From positions 1 through 64,000 of the forward strand of contig NZ_WQEG01000004.1 in NCBI RefSeq assembly GCF_013033515.1: a DNA stretch of 64,000 nucleotides. Direction: 5' to 3'. The notes beneath the pieces were generated by a model. It worked only from the letters and a program-made list of their open reading frames with translations, made no database searches and was not told the origin of the DNA. Within the stretch, counting starts at the first letter, position 1, and each line of letters begins with the position of its first letter. Of the stretch, positions 36,134 to 45,186 are shown in pieces. Source of the stretch: Ruegeria sp. HKCCA6707 (GTDB taxonomy: Bacteria > Pseudomonadota > Alphaproteobacteria > Rhodobacterales > Rhodobacteraceae). The position numbers and the translations under genes are program-made.

Positions 36134-37200
36134 AACCGAACCTCGGTTTCGGCGTCAAAGAATGAGGCCTTCGCCATATCGATCCCGATTTTCAGCTGAT
36201 CACCGGGGCGGATATCGGTCTGCCCATCCAGTCGCACACGGAACGCCTTGTCTGCAAAACGGGTCCAGGCCAGAGTGTCTGACCCCATCGGTTCGATCAC
36301 CTCAACGGGAACATCAGTGTGAAACGGCAAAGCCTCGGCGGCAGCGCCGGTTTCGATATGCTCGGGACGGATGCCCAATGTGGCCGGGCCGCCTGGCGTT
36401 TTGGCAAAGGGATAACCTGCCACCGACAGCACCTGATCCTGCATCTCGAACCGGTCTTCGATCAGCATCCCATCGATGAAATTCATCGCCGGAGAGCCCA
36501 CAAAATCCGCAACATAGCGGTTGCCTGGCCGGTTGTAGATTTCCGTGGGCGAGGCCAATTGTTGAATCTGCCCGCCTTTCATCACCGCAATGCGGTCGGC
36601 CAATGTCAGCGCCTCGACCTGATCGTGGGTCACATAGATGATGGTGTTTTTCAACTGCTGGTGCAGGCGCTTGATTTCCACCCGCAGATCGGCACGCAGT
36701 TTGGCATCCAGATTGCTGAGCGGTTCATCGAACAGAAACACATCGGCATCGCGCACCAGCGCCCGACCGATGGCGACACGCTGACGCTGACCGCCCGATA
36801 GGGCCGCGGGTTTGCGTTTCAGCAGCGGTTCGATCTGCAAAATCTCGGCCGCCCGCGCGACGCGCTTGGCGATCTCGTCCCGCGACATGCGGGCGTTTTT
36901 CAGACCAAAAGACAGGTTCCCCTCGACCGTCATCTGCGGATAGAGCGCATAAGACTGGAACACCATGCCGATACCCCGGTCCGAGGGTTCCTCCCATGTA
37001 ACATTACGGTCTTTGATGAAGATCTGCCCGTCGGTGACTTCTAACAGCCCGGCAATGCAGTTGAGCAGCGTTGACTTGCCGCAGCCGGATGAACCGAGCA
37101 GAACCAGAAACTCTCCGTCCTCGATATTCAGGTTCAGACCTTTGAGCACTTCGACCGCGCCAAAGCTGAGATCAAGATCGCGTATTTCGACAGAATGCAT
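36130..37200 (-). CDS. Sugar ABC transporter ATPase (MalK/UgpC type)
   Basis: A 356-residue ATPase with Walker A GSSGCGKSTLLN, signature LSGGQRQRVAIGRAL, Walker B VFLFDEPLSNLDAKLR and the H-loop YVTHDQVEA. A C-terminal OB-type (TOBE) domain follows from about residue 240. It powers the permease pair directly upstream in this operon. It lies 2 bases after the MalG-type permease and is coupled to the beta-mannosidase gene. It could also serve the sugar transporter at 56-59 kb, which lacks its own ATPase. Confidence 0.93.
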   Translation of the reverse strand: MHSVEIRDLDLSFGAVEVLKGLNLNIEDGEFLVLLGSSGCGKSTLLNCIAGLLEVTDGQIFIKDRNVTWEEPSDRGIGMVFQSYALYPQMTVEGNLSFGLKNARMSRDEIAKRVARAAEILQIEPLLKRKPAALSGGQRQRVAIGRALVRDADVFLFDEPLSNLDAKLRADLRVEIKRLHQQLKNTIIYVTHDQVEALTLADRIAVMKGGQIQQLASPTEIYNRPGNRYVADFVGSPAMNFIDGMLIEDRFEMQDQVLSVAGYPFAKTPGGPATLGIRPEHIETGAAAEALPFHTDVPVEVIEPMGSDTLAWTRFADKAFRVRLDGQTDIRPGDQLKIGIDMAKASFFDAETEVRL

Positions 37201-37202
37201 GG

Positions 37203-38111
37203 TTATCCTTTCACGGCACCGGCGGCGATACCGCGCACAAACAGCTTGCCTGAGACAAAGTAGATGATCAGCGGCACCAGCCCGGTCAGCAGGGTCGCGG
37301 CCATGTTGACGTTGTATTCCTTGACGCCCTGAACCGAGTTGACGATGTTGTTCAACTGCACCGTCATCGGGTAAGTTTCGGGCTTGGTATAGATCACTCC
37401 GAACAGGAAATCGTTCCAGATACCAGTGACTTGCAGGATTATCGCTACCACGAAGATCGGAAGAGACATGGGCAGCATGATGCGGAAATAGATGCTCCAG
37501 AACCCGGCCCCATCGACCCGCGCGGCCTTGTGCAGATCCTCGGGGATCGAGGCAAAATAGTTCCTAAACAGCAGCGTCAGGATCGGCATACCAAAGATGG
37601 TGTGCACCAGCACCAGCCCACCCAGATCGCCCATCAATCCGATCTCGCGCAGGATGATCACCAGCGGATACAGCATCGTCTGATAGGGTATGAATGCGCC
37701 CACAATCAGGATCGAAAAGAACACCTCGGACCCTTTGAAACGCCACCGCGCCAGAGCGTAGCCGTTGATCGAGGCGATGGCGATGGACAGTACCACCGAA
37801 GGGATCAGGATCTTGACCGAATTGCCGAACCCCCGGCTCAGCCCGTCACAATTGATCCCGGTACAGGCCTGCGCCCAGGCCTTGACCCAAGGCTGGAAAG
37901 TGATTTCAAGCGGTGGGGAAAAGATGTTCCCGGTGCGGATTTCCGGCATGCCCTTGAGTGAGGTCACCACCATCACGTAAAGCGGCAGCAGGTAATACAC
38001 AGACACGACAATCAGCGTGCCATAGAGAAAGATGTTCGCTCGGCTGAAGCTGCGTTTGGGTTTGGGGCCACGGGGGCCGTCGAGGCTGCGGGATGAGGTC
38101 AGATCAACCAC
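37203..38111 (-). CDS. Sugar ABC transporter permease (MalG type)
   Basis: A 302-residue inner-membrane permease with about six membrane segments and the docking loop EDLHKAARVDGAGFWSIYFRI. I chose the GTG at 38111 because GGAGGG lies at proper spacing upstream; a TTG at 38132 would extend it by seven residues. It overlaps the MalF-type permease stop by eight bases and is followed 2 bases later by the ATPase. Confidence 0.9.
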   Translation of the reverse strand: MVDLTSSRSLDGPRGPKPKRSFSRANIFLYGTLIVVSVYYLLPLYVMVVTSLKGMPEIRTGNIFSPPLEITFQPWVKAWAQACTGINCDGLSRGFGNSVKILIPSVVLSIAIASINGYALARWRFKGSEVFFSILIVGAFIPYQTMLYPLVIILREIGLMGDLGGLVLVHTIFGMPILTLLFRNYFASIPEDLHKAARVDGAGFWSIYFRIMLPMSLPIFVVAIILQVTGIWNDFLFGVIYTKPETYPMTVQLNNIVNSVQGVKEYNVNMAATLLTGLVPLIIYFVSGKLFVRGIAAGAVKG

Positions 38112-39030
38112 GTTTGCGCCCTCCGAATTCAAGATAGGCCCAGGGGATCAGGATGATGGCCACCGAAACCAGCATCATGGTCGAGGCCGCAAAGCCCTGC
38201 CCCAGATTTTGGGCGCGGAACATGTACTGGATCACGTATTTCGCGGGCACTTCCGAGGCAATGCCGGGCCCCCCGTTGGTCAGAGCGACCACCAAATCAT
38301 AAAGCTTGATGATGCCGCTTGCGATCAGCACCAGCGCGGTCACAAAAACCGGGCGCATCATCGGGATGATGACCACCACATAGGTTTTCACGGTGCCAAT
38401 GCCGTCCACTCGGGCGGCTTTCCAGATGTCTTCGTCAATGCCGCGCAGACCCGCCAGCATGATCACCATGATCAGCCCGGTACCCTGCCACAGCCCCGCA
38501 ATCAGGATACCATACATCACGATGTCGGGGTCGTTCAGCGGGTTGAAGGTGAAGCTTTCCCACCCCAGGCTGCGCACCACGTGCTGAATGCCCAGATCGG
38601 GGTTCAAAATCCATTGCCAGGCCAGACCCGTCACAATGAAGCTGAGCGCGAAAGGGTAAAGGAAGATTGTGCGAAATACGTTCTCGCCTCTGATCTTTCG
38701 GTCCAGCAGGGCGGCCAGCGTAAAGCCGATGACCAAGGTAAAGACCAACGACAGGATACCGTAGAGCGCAAGGTTTTCCAGCGACACCAGCCAGCGGCGC
38801 GTGGTCCACAGTCGCTCATACTGCTCGAAGCCTACAAAATTGGTCTTCGGCAGCAGTTTCGACGAGGTAAAAGAATGCACCACCGTCCAGGCCGTTCCGC
38901 CCACGAACACGACCAGAGCGGTCAGGATCATTGGGATCGAAGCGATTTTGGCGGACAGGTTGCGAAACAGTGACACAGGCCGTTGCGCTTGCTTGCGCTC
39001 GGATGTGTTGATTGACGACAGATCTGACAT
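38104..39030 (-). CDS. Sugar ABC transporter permease (MalF type)
   Basis: A 308-residue permease, first of the pair in the mannoside operon. About six membrane segments are visible, with the docking loop EDIWKAARVDGIGTVKTYVVV. It follows the binding-protein gene after 72 bases, in which a near-perfect 14-bp hairpin sits. Confidence 0.9.
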   Translation of the reverse strand: MSDLSSINTSERKQAQRPVSLFRNLSAKIASIPMILTALVVFVGGTAWTVVHSFTSSKLLPKTNFVGFEQYERLWTTRRWLVSLENLALYGILSLVFTLVIGFTLAALLDRKIRGENVFRTIFLYPFALSFIVTGLAWQWILNPDLGIQHVVRSLGWESFTFNPLNDPDIVMYGILIAGLWQGTGLIMVIMLAGLRGIDEDIWKAARVDGIGTVKTYVVVIIPMMRPVFVTALVLIASGIIKLYDLVVALTNGGPGIASEVPAKYVIQYMFRAQNLGQGFAASTMMLVSVAIILIPWAYLEFGGRKRG

Positions 39031-39054
39031 GATAGTCCCTTGGCGCGGCTTAAA

Positions 39055-39084
39055 CCTGCCCGAGATTACCTAATCCCGGACAGG
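39055..39084 (-). other. Stem-loop after the mannoside-locus binding protein
   Basis: 14-base arms (39055-39068 and 39071-39084) around a two-base centre. On the minus-strand RNA every position pairs if two G-U pairs are allowed. There is no U-run. It is placed between the binding-protein stop and the first permease. Confidence 0.65.
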
Positions 39085-39102
39085 CGCGCGAGTGGTGGCG
39101 CT

Positions 39103-40332
39103 TTACTCAGAAGACCGAATGATGTCGGCATAGCGCTCTTGCGCATCACCGGCAGACATATCTGTCGACCAGAACTCGGCCATCAGGTCTTCGATCTGGG
39201 TTTGCGTGTCGGGCGTTAGGTTCATTTCGCCCGATGGCAGGATGCCACCCGCCTTGAGGATATCCAGACCCTTCTGCATGCAGTCATTGGCCGCAGACAG
39301 ATCAACATCGCCACGCACCGGCAGCGACCCTTTTTTCAGGTTGAAGGCCACCTGCACATCCGGGGAAATCAGGGTCGAGGCCAGGGCCATCTGGGCCTCT
39401 TGCACCGCCGGATCATCAATCACAGGGAAATAGAACGCGTCGCCACCGGTATCCAGGATCTCATTGATCCCCAAACCGGGCAGGCAGGTATAGTCTTCAC
39501 CGGCCACTTGCTCGGCGATCTGGAATTCGCCCTGCGCCCAATCGCCCATGATCTGCGCGCCGGCCTTGCCGGTGATCACCATATTTGTGGCCTGGTTCCA
39601 GTCCTGGACGTTTGAGTCGGCAGCCAGCTCACGTGCGGTTACAATCGCTTCAAACACCTTTTGGTATTCCGGGCCCATCGCCGCATCTGCATCGCGATCG
39701 ACAACCACTTTGCGCCAGGCGTCAACACCTGCAATGGCGATAGCCAAGACGCCAAAGGCACCGTTCTGCTGCCAGCTTTGCTGCCCCATGGCCAGCGGAA
39801 CAATACCGGCCTCTTGCAGTTTCGGTGCGCTGGCGACGAATTCGTTCCAGTCGGCGGGGACATCCAGACCCGCTGTCTCATAGGCGTCATGGCTCAGCCA
39901 GATCCACTGCCAGGAATGGATATTGACCGGCACGCAATAGATGCGTCCTTCATAGGTGCATGCATCCAGCAGCGAGGACGGGTTCACAACGTCCTTCCAG
40001 CCTTCTTTCTCTGCCAACTCGGTCAGGTCGGTCAGCAAACCGGCCTCGATCAACTCTTCCGCCTGTCGTCCATGGTTTAGCTGCGTGGCGCCCATCGGGT
40101 CACCGCCGATGATGCGGCTGATGATGATCGGGCGCGCTGTACCACCTGATCCGGCAATCGCGCCGTCGACCCAGTTGTGATCCGTATTTTCAGTAAAGGC
40201 TTTGGCAAACTCCGAGACCGCTGCGGCCTCGCCTCCTGATGTCCACCAATGCGTGACCTCAAGGTCCGCTGCATGGGCTGCTCCGGCCCCTGCAAGAAAA
40301 GTTCCAGCCATTATTTTCGCCAGGCGATTCAT
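39103..40332 (-). CDS. Sugar ABC transporter substrate-binding protein
   Basis: A 409-residue family 1 solute-binding protein. The signal peptide MNRLAKIMAGTFLAGAGAAHA is followed by ADLEVTHWWTSGGEAAAV, the usual start of monosaccharide/oligosaccharide binders. A PVNIHSWQWIWLS segment and several tryptophans fit a sugar site. First gene of the operon that includes the beta-mannosidase, so beta-mannosides or mannose-containing oligosaccharides are the likely ligand. A palindromic operator candidate lies 22 bases upstream. Confidence 0.92.
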   Translation of the reverse strand: MNRLAKIMAGTFLAGAGAAHAADLEVTHWWTSGGEAAAVSEFAKAFTENTDHNWVDGAIAGSGGTARPIIISRIIGGDPMGATQLNHGRQAEELIEAGLLTDLTELAEKEGWKDVVNPSSLLDACTYEGRIYCVPVNIHSWQWIWLSHDAYETAGLDVPADWNEFVASAPKLQEAGIVPLAMGQQSWQQNGAFGVLAIAIAGVDAWRKVVVDRDADAAMGPEYQKVFEAIVTARELAADSNVQDWNQATNMVITGKAGAQIMGDWAQGEFQIAEQVAGEDYTCLPGLGINEILDTGGDAFYFPVIDDPAVQEAQMALASTLISPDVQVAFNLKKGSLPVRGDVDLSAANDCMQKGLDILKAGGILPSGEMNLTPDTQTQIEDLMAEFWSTDMSAGDAQERYADIIRSSE

Positions 40333-40353
40333 TGATTCCTCCCAAATCTAAAT

Positions 40354-40376
40354 CGTTATAGATCGCTACTATAACG
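40354..40376. promoter_or_regulatory. Candidate LacI-family operator
   Basis: A perfect 8-bp inverted repeat, CGTTATAG / CTATAACG, with a 7-base spacer in the 173-base region between the divergent binding-protein gene and the LacI-type regulator. Position and symmetry suggest it is the operator through which the regulator controls the mannoside operon and itself. Confidence 0.65.
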
Positions 40377-40505
40377 TTTTAGAAATTTCTTGCAACGGAT
40401 TTACTTCCGGCCTTTCGCAGGTTAATTTCGTCTTTCAAAATAGGGCGAACGGCAGCTATCGAGCCGCCATAAAGCCCAACAAACTCCACCAAGGCGCACC
40501 AAGAG

Positions 40506-41507
40506 ATGCCGGATTCGGACAAGCCCAGACCAACATTGCGCACCATCGCCGAGCTTTCGGGGCTGGCGGTGCCCACTGTATCGCGGGCACTGAACGATGC
40601 GCCGGATATTGGGGTCGCGACCAAGGAAAAGGTACGCGCAATCGCGTCACAGATCGGATACGTCCCCAACAGGGCCGGATTGCGCTTGCGCACCGGCAAG
40701 ACCAATGTGATCTCACTGGTCCTATGCTCTGATCATGAGGTGACCGATCACACCGGACAACTGGTCTCGTCAATTGCGGATGCGCTGCGCGACACGCGTT
40801 ACCATCTGATTGTGACGCCCTATTTTCCCGGCGAGGACCCGATGAAGCCGGTCCGCTACATCCTCGAGACCGGATCGGCGGATGCGTTGATCCTGAACCG
40901 GATCGAAGTCGAAGACCCGCGCGTCGCCTATCTGCTGCGGCGTCAATTCCCCTTTGCCACTTACGGCCGGACGAAGTGGCGCGAACAGCACCCCTATTTC
41001 GACTTTGACAATGTCGCCTTCGGGCGGATCGCAGCGCAAGAGCTTGTCCGCAGCGGTCGTCGCCGCATTGCGATGCTGACCCCGCCGCTGACCCAAAACT
41101 ATGCACAGGACATGCTGAAAGGCGCGCGCGAAGCCATTGCGCAGACCGAGGCGCATTTCGAGGCGATCCCCGGATCATCGAGCGATGAAAGCGGCGAGGA
41201 CATCAAAGAGCATATCAGGGATTTTCTGCTCAGACGGACCGATATCGACGGCATTATCGCTCCCTCCTCGACGGCGGCGATCTTTGCCAGCGTCGGGGCC
41301 GAAGGGGCGGGCAGGGTTCTGGGTCAGGATCTGGATATCTTCGCAAAAGAAGCGGTACCGTTCTTGCAGCACTTCCGGCACGCGATCAAAGTGGTGCGCG
41401 AGGATGTTCAAAATGCCGGCAGCTTTCTGGCCAAGGCAGCCATCCGCGCGATCGAGGCGCCGAACAAAGCACCCAGCCAAGACATCATATCACCCAAGCA
41501 GGTCTGA
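40506..41507 (+). CDS. LacI-family transcriptional regulator
   Basis: A 333-residue repressor. The N-terminal helix-turn-helix is TLRTIAELSGLAVPTVSRALNDAPDIG (about residues 8-35), followed by the hinge IGYVPNRAGLRLRTGKT and a periplasmic-binding-like sugar sensor domain. It is divergent from the beta-mannoside transporter operon, with a palindromic operator candidate between them. The sugar transporter starting at 41784 is downstream on the same strand and could also be a target. Confidence 0.92.
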   Translation: MPDSDKPRPTLRTIAELSGLAVPTVSRALNDAPDIGVATKEKVRAIASQIGYVPNRAGLRLRTGKTNVISLVLCSDHEVTDHTGQLVSSIADALRDTRYHLIVTPYFPGEDPMKPVRYILETGSADALILNRIEVEDPRVAYLLRRQFPFATYGRTKWREQHPYFDFDNVAFGRIAAQELVRSGRRRIAMLTPPLTQNYAQDMLKGAREAIAQTEAHFEAIPGSSSDESGEDIKEHIRDFLLRRTDIDGIIAPSSTAAIFASVGAEGAGRVLGQDLDIFAKEAVPFLQHFRHAIKVVREDVQNAGSFLAKAAIRAIEAPNKAPSQDIISPKQV

Positions 41508-41783
41508 GCCGAAAAGCGCGTGACGCATGTGTGCCCAGACTCAGCATAAAGTCCAACAGGTCCCTCTGCCGCACCGGTTACTAGAGCGTCGCGGAAACCA
41601 GCGCCCCCCTGCCTGATCAAACAGAGCCGCGATCACTAAAATCACTGACACTCTGCGCCTCGCAAACTATTTAATCGTTGATACGGCCAAAATAATATAG
41701 TATTTCATTTGGAACGTATAACAAAATGCGGCCGCCTTTGCGATGCGAAGCGCATATTCCGCCAAAACTGCTGGGAGGGGCTT
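41508..41783. other. Intergenic region before the second sugar transporter
   Basis: About 275 bases. An AT-rich core near 41660-41720 contains TATAAC and an imperfect inverted pair GTTGATACG / CGTATAAC, which probably marks the promoter of the downstream operon. No gene is seen. Confidence 0.4.
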
Positions 41784-42962
41784 TTGGCAAGCGTTACGCT
41801 TCAGGGGCTTTCGAAGGTCTACGATGGATCCGCCAAGCCTTCGCTGGATCACCTCGATCTTGAGATTTCAGATGGCGAGTTTCTTGTGCTCGTCGGCCCG
41901 TCCGGCTGCGGAAAATCTACCGCGCTCAAGCTGATCGGTGGACTGGAAGACCCCTCCGGGGGTGACGTCTATATCGGCGAACAACGCGTGACGGATTTTG
42001 AATCGCGCGACCGGGACATCGCGATGGTGTTCCAAAGCTATGCGCTCTATCCGCATATGTCGGTCTTCGACAATATCGCTTTTCCCCTTCAGATCGCCAA
42101 AGTTGACAAAGCCGAAATTTCCAAGCGTGTTCAAGCCGTTGCTGAAACACTGCATCTTAGCGCTTTTTTAAACCAGCGGCCGGGCCGCTTGTCGGGTGGC
42201 CAACGGCAACGGGTTGCGATGGGGCGGGCGATCATCCGCCAGCCTTCGGTGTTTCTCATGGACGAACCGCTGTCGAACCTCGACGCAAAACTGCGGGTCA
42301 AAATGCGTTCGGAAATCGCCCAGATTCAGCGACGTCTGGATGTGACCACCATCTACGTGACCCATGATCAGGTCGAAGCGATGACAATGGGTGACCGCGT
42401 GGCCATCATGCGTGAAGGCGTGCTGCAACAAGTGGCCACGCCTGATGACCTCTATCGAAAACCTGCCAATACATTTGTGGCAAGTTTCATTGGCTCACCC
42501 CCGATGAACCTGTTTCGGGCCAGCCTGAGCGGGACCGGCGACAAGCAGATAACACTTGGGGACCAGACCCTGACCATCGCCCCCGAAAGCATTGAAGCCT
42601 ATCCCGGAATCTCCGCACACACAGGTGATGTCATCCTTGGGATCCGCCCCGAAGATATCGAAGACGCGGATCTGTCCCCAGACACGCGCGCGGGCGACAC
42701 GATCACAGCCGAAGTTGCACATCTCGAGTCGCTTGGCGCGGATCACATGGTTCATTTGGCCTTAGAGGCCGAGCAGGTCCATGTTGGTGATCAACCCCAG
42801 GATCAGGTCGAAACCCCGCTTGGGCCTACATCCGGCGGATTGTGTATCTGCCGCTTTTCACCGCGATCCAAAGCCCGTTCCGGCGACCGCGTCCGCGCGC
42901 GTATCGCCACAGATAACCTTCACTTCTTTGATCCGGCGACAGGAGGAGCGCTGAACCAGTGA
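41784..42962 (+). CDS. Sugar ABC transporter ATPase (MalK/UgpC type), second system
   Basis: A 392-residue ATPase with Walker A GPSGCGKSTALK, signature LSGGQRQRVAMGRAI, Walker B VFLMDEPLSNLDAKLR, H-loop YVTHDQVEA and a TOBE-type C-terminus. I chose the TTG at 41784, preceded by GGGAGGGG, because homology starts at SVTLQGLSKVYDG; an ATG at 41709 would add 25 unrelated residues. It leads the operon, unlike the mannoside system where the ATPase follows the permeases. Confidence 0.9.
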   Translation: MASVTLQGLSKVYDGSAKPSLDHLDLEISDGEFLVLVGPSGCGKSTALKLIGGLEDPSGGDVYIGEQRVTDFESRDRDIAMVFQSYALYPHMSVFDNIAFPLQIAKVDKAEISKRVQAVAETLHLSAFLNQRPGRLSGGQRQRVAMGRAIIRQPSVFLMDEPLSNLDAKLRVKMRSEIAQIQRRLDVTTIYVTHDQVEAMTMGDRVAIMREGVLQQVATPDDLYRKPANTFVASFIGSPPMNLFRASLSGTGDKQITLGDQTLTIAPESIEAYPGISAHTGDVILGIRPEDIEDADLSPDTRAGDTITAEVAHLESLGADHMVHLALEAEQVHVGDQPQDQVETPLGPTSGGLCICRFSPRSKARSGDRVRARIATDNLHFFDPATGGALNQ

Positions 42963-42995
42963 AGTGACATCAAGACCAACTTGGAGGAGAAGAAA

Positions 42996-44210
42996 ATGAA
43001 GAAACGTGTGTTCCGTTCCCTTGTCACAGCTGCCGGGTTGGCGTTCTGCGCGAACCAGACCCTGGCTGAAACGACCCTGACCATGTGGCATCAGCACCCT
43101 GAATGGAAATCGGCGGTCGAAGCCATTCTGGACAAATTCGAAGCCGCCCATCCCGACATCAAGATCGATCTCGAAGAGATCGCAGGCACCAACTACTCCG
43201 CCCGGCTGAACACAGCCCTTGCCGCAGGCGAAGCCCCTGATCTGTTTGGCCTACCCGCAGGGCCCGAGACGGTTGCCGCCGCCGAGGCAGGCTATATCAC
43301 CGACCTGACCGGCAAAGTTGACGTTGCCAACCTGCGCGACGCGGCACGTGAAGCGATTGAAACCAATGGTCAGGTGTGGGGCGTTCCGATCCTGGGCGCC
43401 TATTCCGTAGGTCTTTATTACCACCGGGATGTCTTTGAAGAGAACGGATTGACGCCCCCATCGACGCAGGCGGAATTCCTGGAGATGTGCACAACGCTCA
43501 AGGACAAAGGCATCACGCCGATGGTTGTGCCAGCCTCTGACGGCATCGTGCCATCCTTCATGTATATGATGCTGACCTCTTCGGTCATGGGGGCCGATGG
43601 GTTTGCCGATCTGCGTGCCGGCAAGCGCAAGTTCACAGACCCTGACATGGTCGATGCTGCCCGGTTCCTGCAAGAGATCGGGCAGAATTGTCTGCAACCT
43701 GGCGCTCTGTCGACACCCTATGTCGAAGGCAAGGCGCTGGCGGCGATGAAACGCGGCGCGATGATGCCCGGCGGCTCGGCCGACTATGTCGGCTATAAAG
43801 AGATCAACCCCAATGTCGATCTCGGTGTCGTGCCGTTCCCCGCAGTTGGGGATAATGCGCCCTCGACCGTGACAGGTCTGGAATACATCTTTCTGGTCAA
43901 CTCGGACGCCGAAGACAAAGACGCGGCCTACACATTCCTGAATTGGATGCTGTCGGAAGAGGCGCAGCAGATGGTGGTCGATACGATCACGATGACCACG
44001 CACAAAGACGTCACGCCCAGTGAAAACCGCATCCTGGATGAGTTCACCTCGGCGGCAAAGGTAAACGACGTTCGCGTATTCTATGAGCTGCCCGAAACCG
44101 GCAATGTCTGGTCCGTCGTTCAGCAAAACGTAGCGGCCCTGTTTTTGGGAGAGATGAGCCCAGAAGACTTTGCTCAGGCGGCTCAGGACGCCGTCAAAAT
44201 TGCCAACTGA
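42996..44210 (+). CDS. Sugar ABC transporter substrate-binding protein, second system
   Basis: A 404-residue family 1 binding protein. The signal peptide MKKRVFRSLVTAAGLAFCANQTLA is followed by mature ETTLTMWHQHPEWK. The ATG at 42996 has GGAGGAG six bases upstream; an ATG at 42981 is less well placed. A hairpin follows the stop, before the permease gene. The ligand cannot be deduced; alpha- or beta-glycosides are typical. Confidence 0.92.
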   Translation: MKKRVFRSLVTAAGLAFCANQTLAETTLTMWHQHPEWKSAVEAILDKFEAAHPDIKIDLEEIAGTNYSARLNTALAAGEAPDLFGLPAGPETVAAAEAGYITDLTGKVDVANLRDAAREAIETNGQVWGVPILGAYSVGLYYHRDVFEENGLTPPSTQAEFLEMCTTLKDKGITPMVVPASDGIVPSFMYMMLTSSVMGADGFADLRAGKRKFTDPDMVDAARFLQEIGQNCLQPGALSTPYVEGKALAAMKRGAMMPGGSADYVGYKEINPNVDLGVVPFPAVGDNAPSTVTGLEYIFLVNSDAEDKDAAYTFLNWMLSEEAQQMVVDTITMTTHKDVTPSENRILDEFTSAAKVNDVRVFYELPETGNVWSVVQQNVAALFLGEMSPEDFAQAAQDAVKIAN

Positions 44211-44220
44211 CACCAAGACA

Positions 44221-44252
44221 GGATCGCTTGCGCCATTTGGTGCAGCCGATCC
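44221..44252 (+). other. Stem-loop after the second sugar-binding protein
   Basis: 15-base arms (44221-44235 and 44238-44252) around a two-base centre, starting GGATCG and ending CGATCC. One mismatch and two G-U pairs occur in the RNA. It begins ten bases after the binding-protein stop and lies before the first permease. No U-run. Confidence 0.6.
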
Positions 44253-44265
44253 AACAAGAGCGCAC

Positions 44266-45186
44266 ATGCAAAGCAATCCGAAAAACAGACGGTCATCCTA
44301 CAGCCATCTCTGGTTTGTGTTACCAGGGCTGGCTTTCTTTTTGGCAGTCATGATCTTTCCGATCCTGTTTGCCTTTGGCCTGTCGATGACCGACTGGAGC
44401 GGGCTTGGCAATGATGTGTCGTTCATCGGATTGGCGAATTATACCGAAATTCTAGGCTATTGGCCCTATTACCGTGCAGCGTTACACAATGCGGCGATCT
44501 TTGTGGCGATCCTCGTGTTTCAACACACAGTCGGGCTCTATATTGCGGTCCTATTGAACGAAAAACCGCGCTTTATGGAATTCTACCGCACGGTTCTGTT
44601 TCTTCCCGTCATTCTGTCGCTGGTGGCCACGGGGTTTGTCTGGACATTGATGCTGTCGCCCAATATCGGCCTGATCAATCCGGCGCTCAGATCGGTGGGG
44701 CTTGATTTTCTGGCGCTGCAATGGCTGTCGAATCCGACCTCAGCTTTGGGTGTCGTCATTGCGGTGACCGCGTGGAACTCGCTGGGTTGGGCGATCATTA
44801 TCTACCTTGCGGGATTGCAGAACGTATCGGAAGAGCTGCGCCAGGCAGCCGCAATGGATGGGGCAAATACCCGTCAGATTTTTTGGCGCGTCACTTTCCC
44901 TCAGCTTTCTCCGGCATTCACGGCGCTCAGCGTCCTGACTTTCATTGGAACCTTTCGCACTTTCGATGTTGTCTATGTTCTGACCGGCCCGCTCGGGGCG
45001 CCGAACTTTTCGACCGATGTGCTGGGCACGCTCATCTATCGGACGGCTTTCGGCAGTTCATCCTTCTCCAGCGCTGAAATCCGCTTCGCATTTGGTGTCG
45101 CCATGGCGCTTTTGACCATGCTGGTCATGGCAGTGATCTGCCGCCTGATCCTCAAAGTCTTGCGCGCGCGGGAGATCGAGACATGA
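44266..45186 (+). CDS. Sugar ABC transporter permease (MalF type), second system
   Basis: A 306-residue permease with about six membrane segments and the docking loop EELRQAAAMDGANTRQIFWRV. I chose the ATG at 44266, since an earlier start at 44170 would overlap the binding-protein gene and the downstream hairpin. Its stop overlaps the next permease start (ATGA). Confidence 0.9.
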   Translation: MQSNPKNRRSSYSHLWFVLPGLAFFLAVMIFPILFAFGLSMTDWSGLGNDVSFIGLANYTEILGYWPYYRAALHNAAIFVAILVFQHTVGLYIAVLLNEKPRFMEFYRTVLFLPVILSLVATGFVWTLMLSPNIGLINPALRSVGLDFLALQWLSNPTSALGVVIAVTAWNSLGWAIIIYLAGLQNVSEELRQAAAMDGANTRQIFWRVTFPQLSPAFTALSVLTFIGTFRTFDVVYVLTGPLGAPNFSTDVLGTLIYRTAFGSSSFSSAEIRFAFGVAMALLTMLVMAVICRLILKVLRAREIET

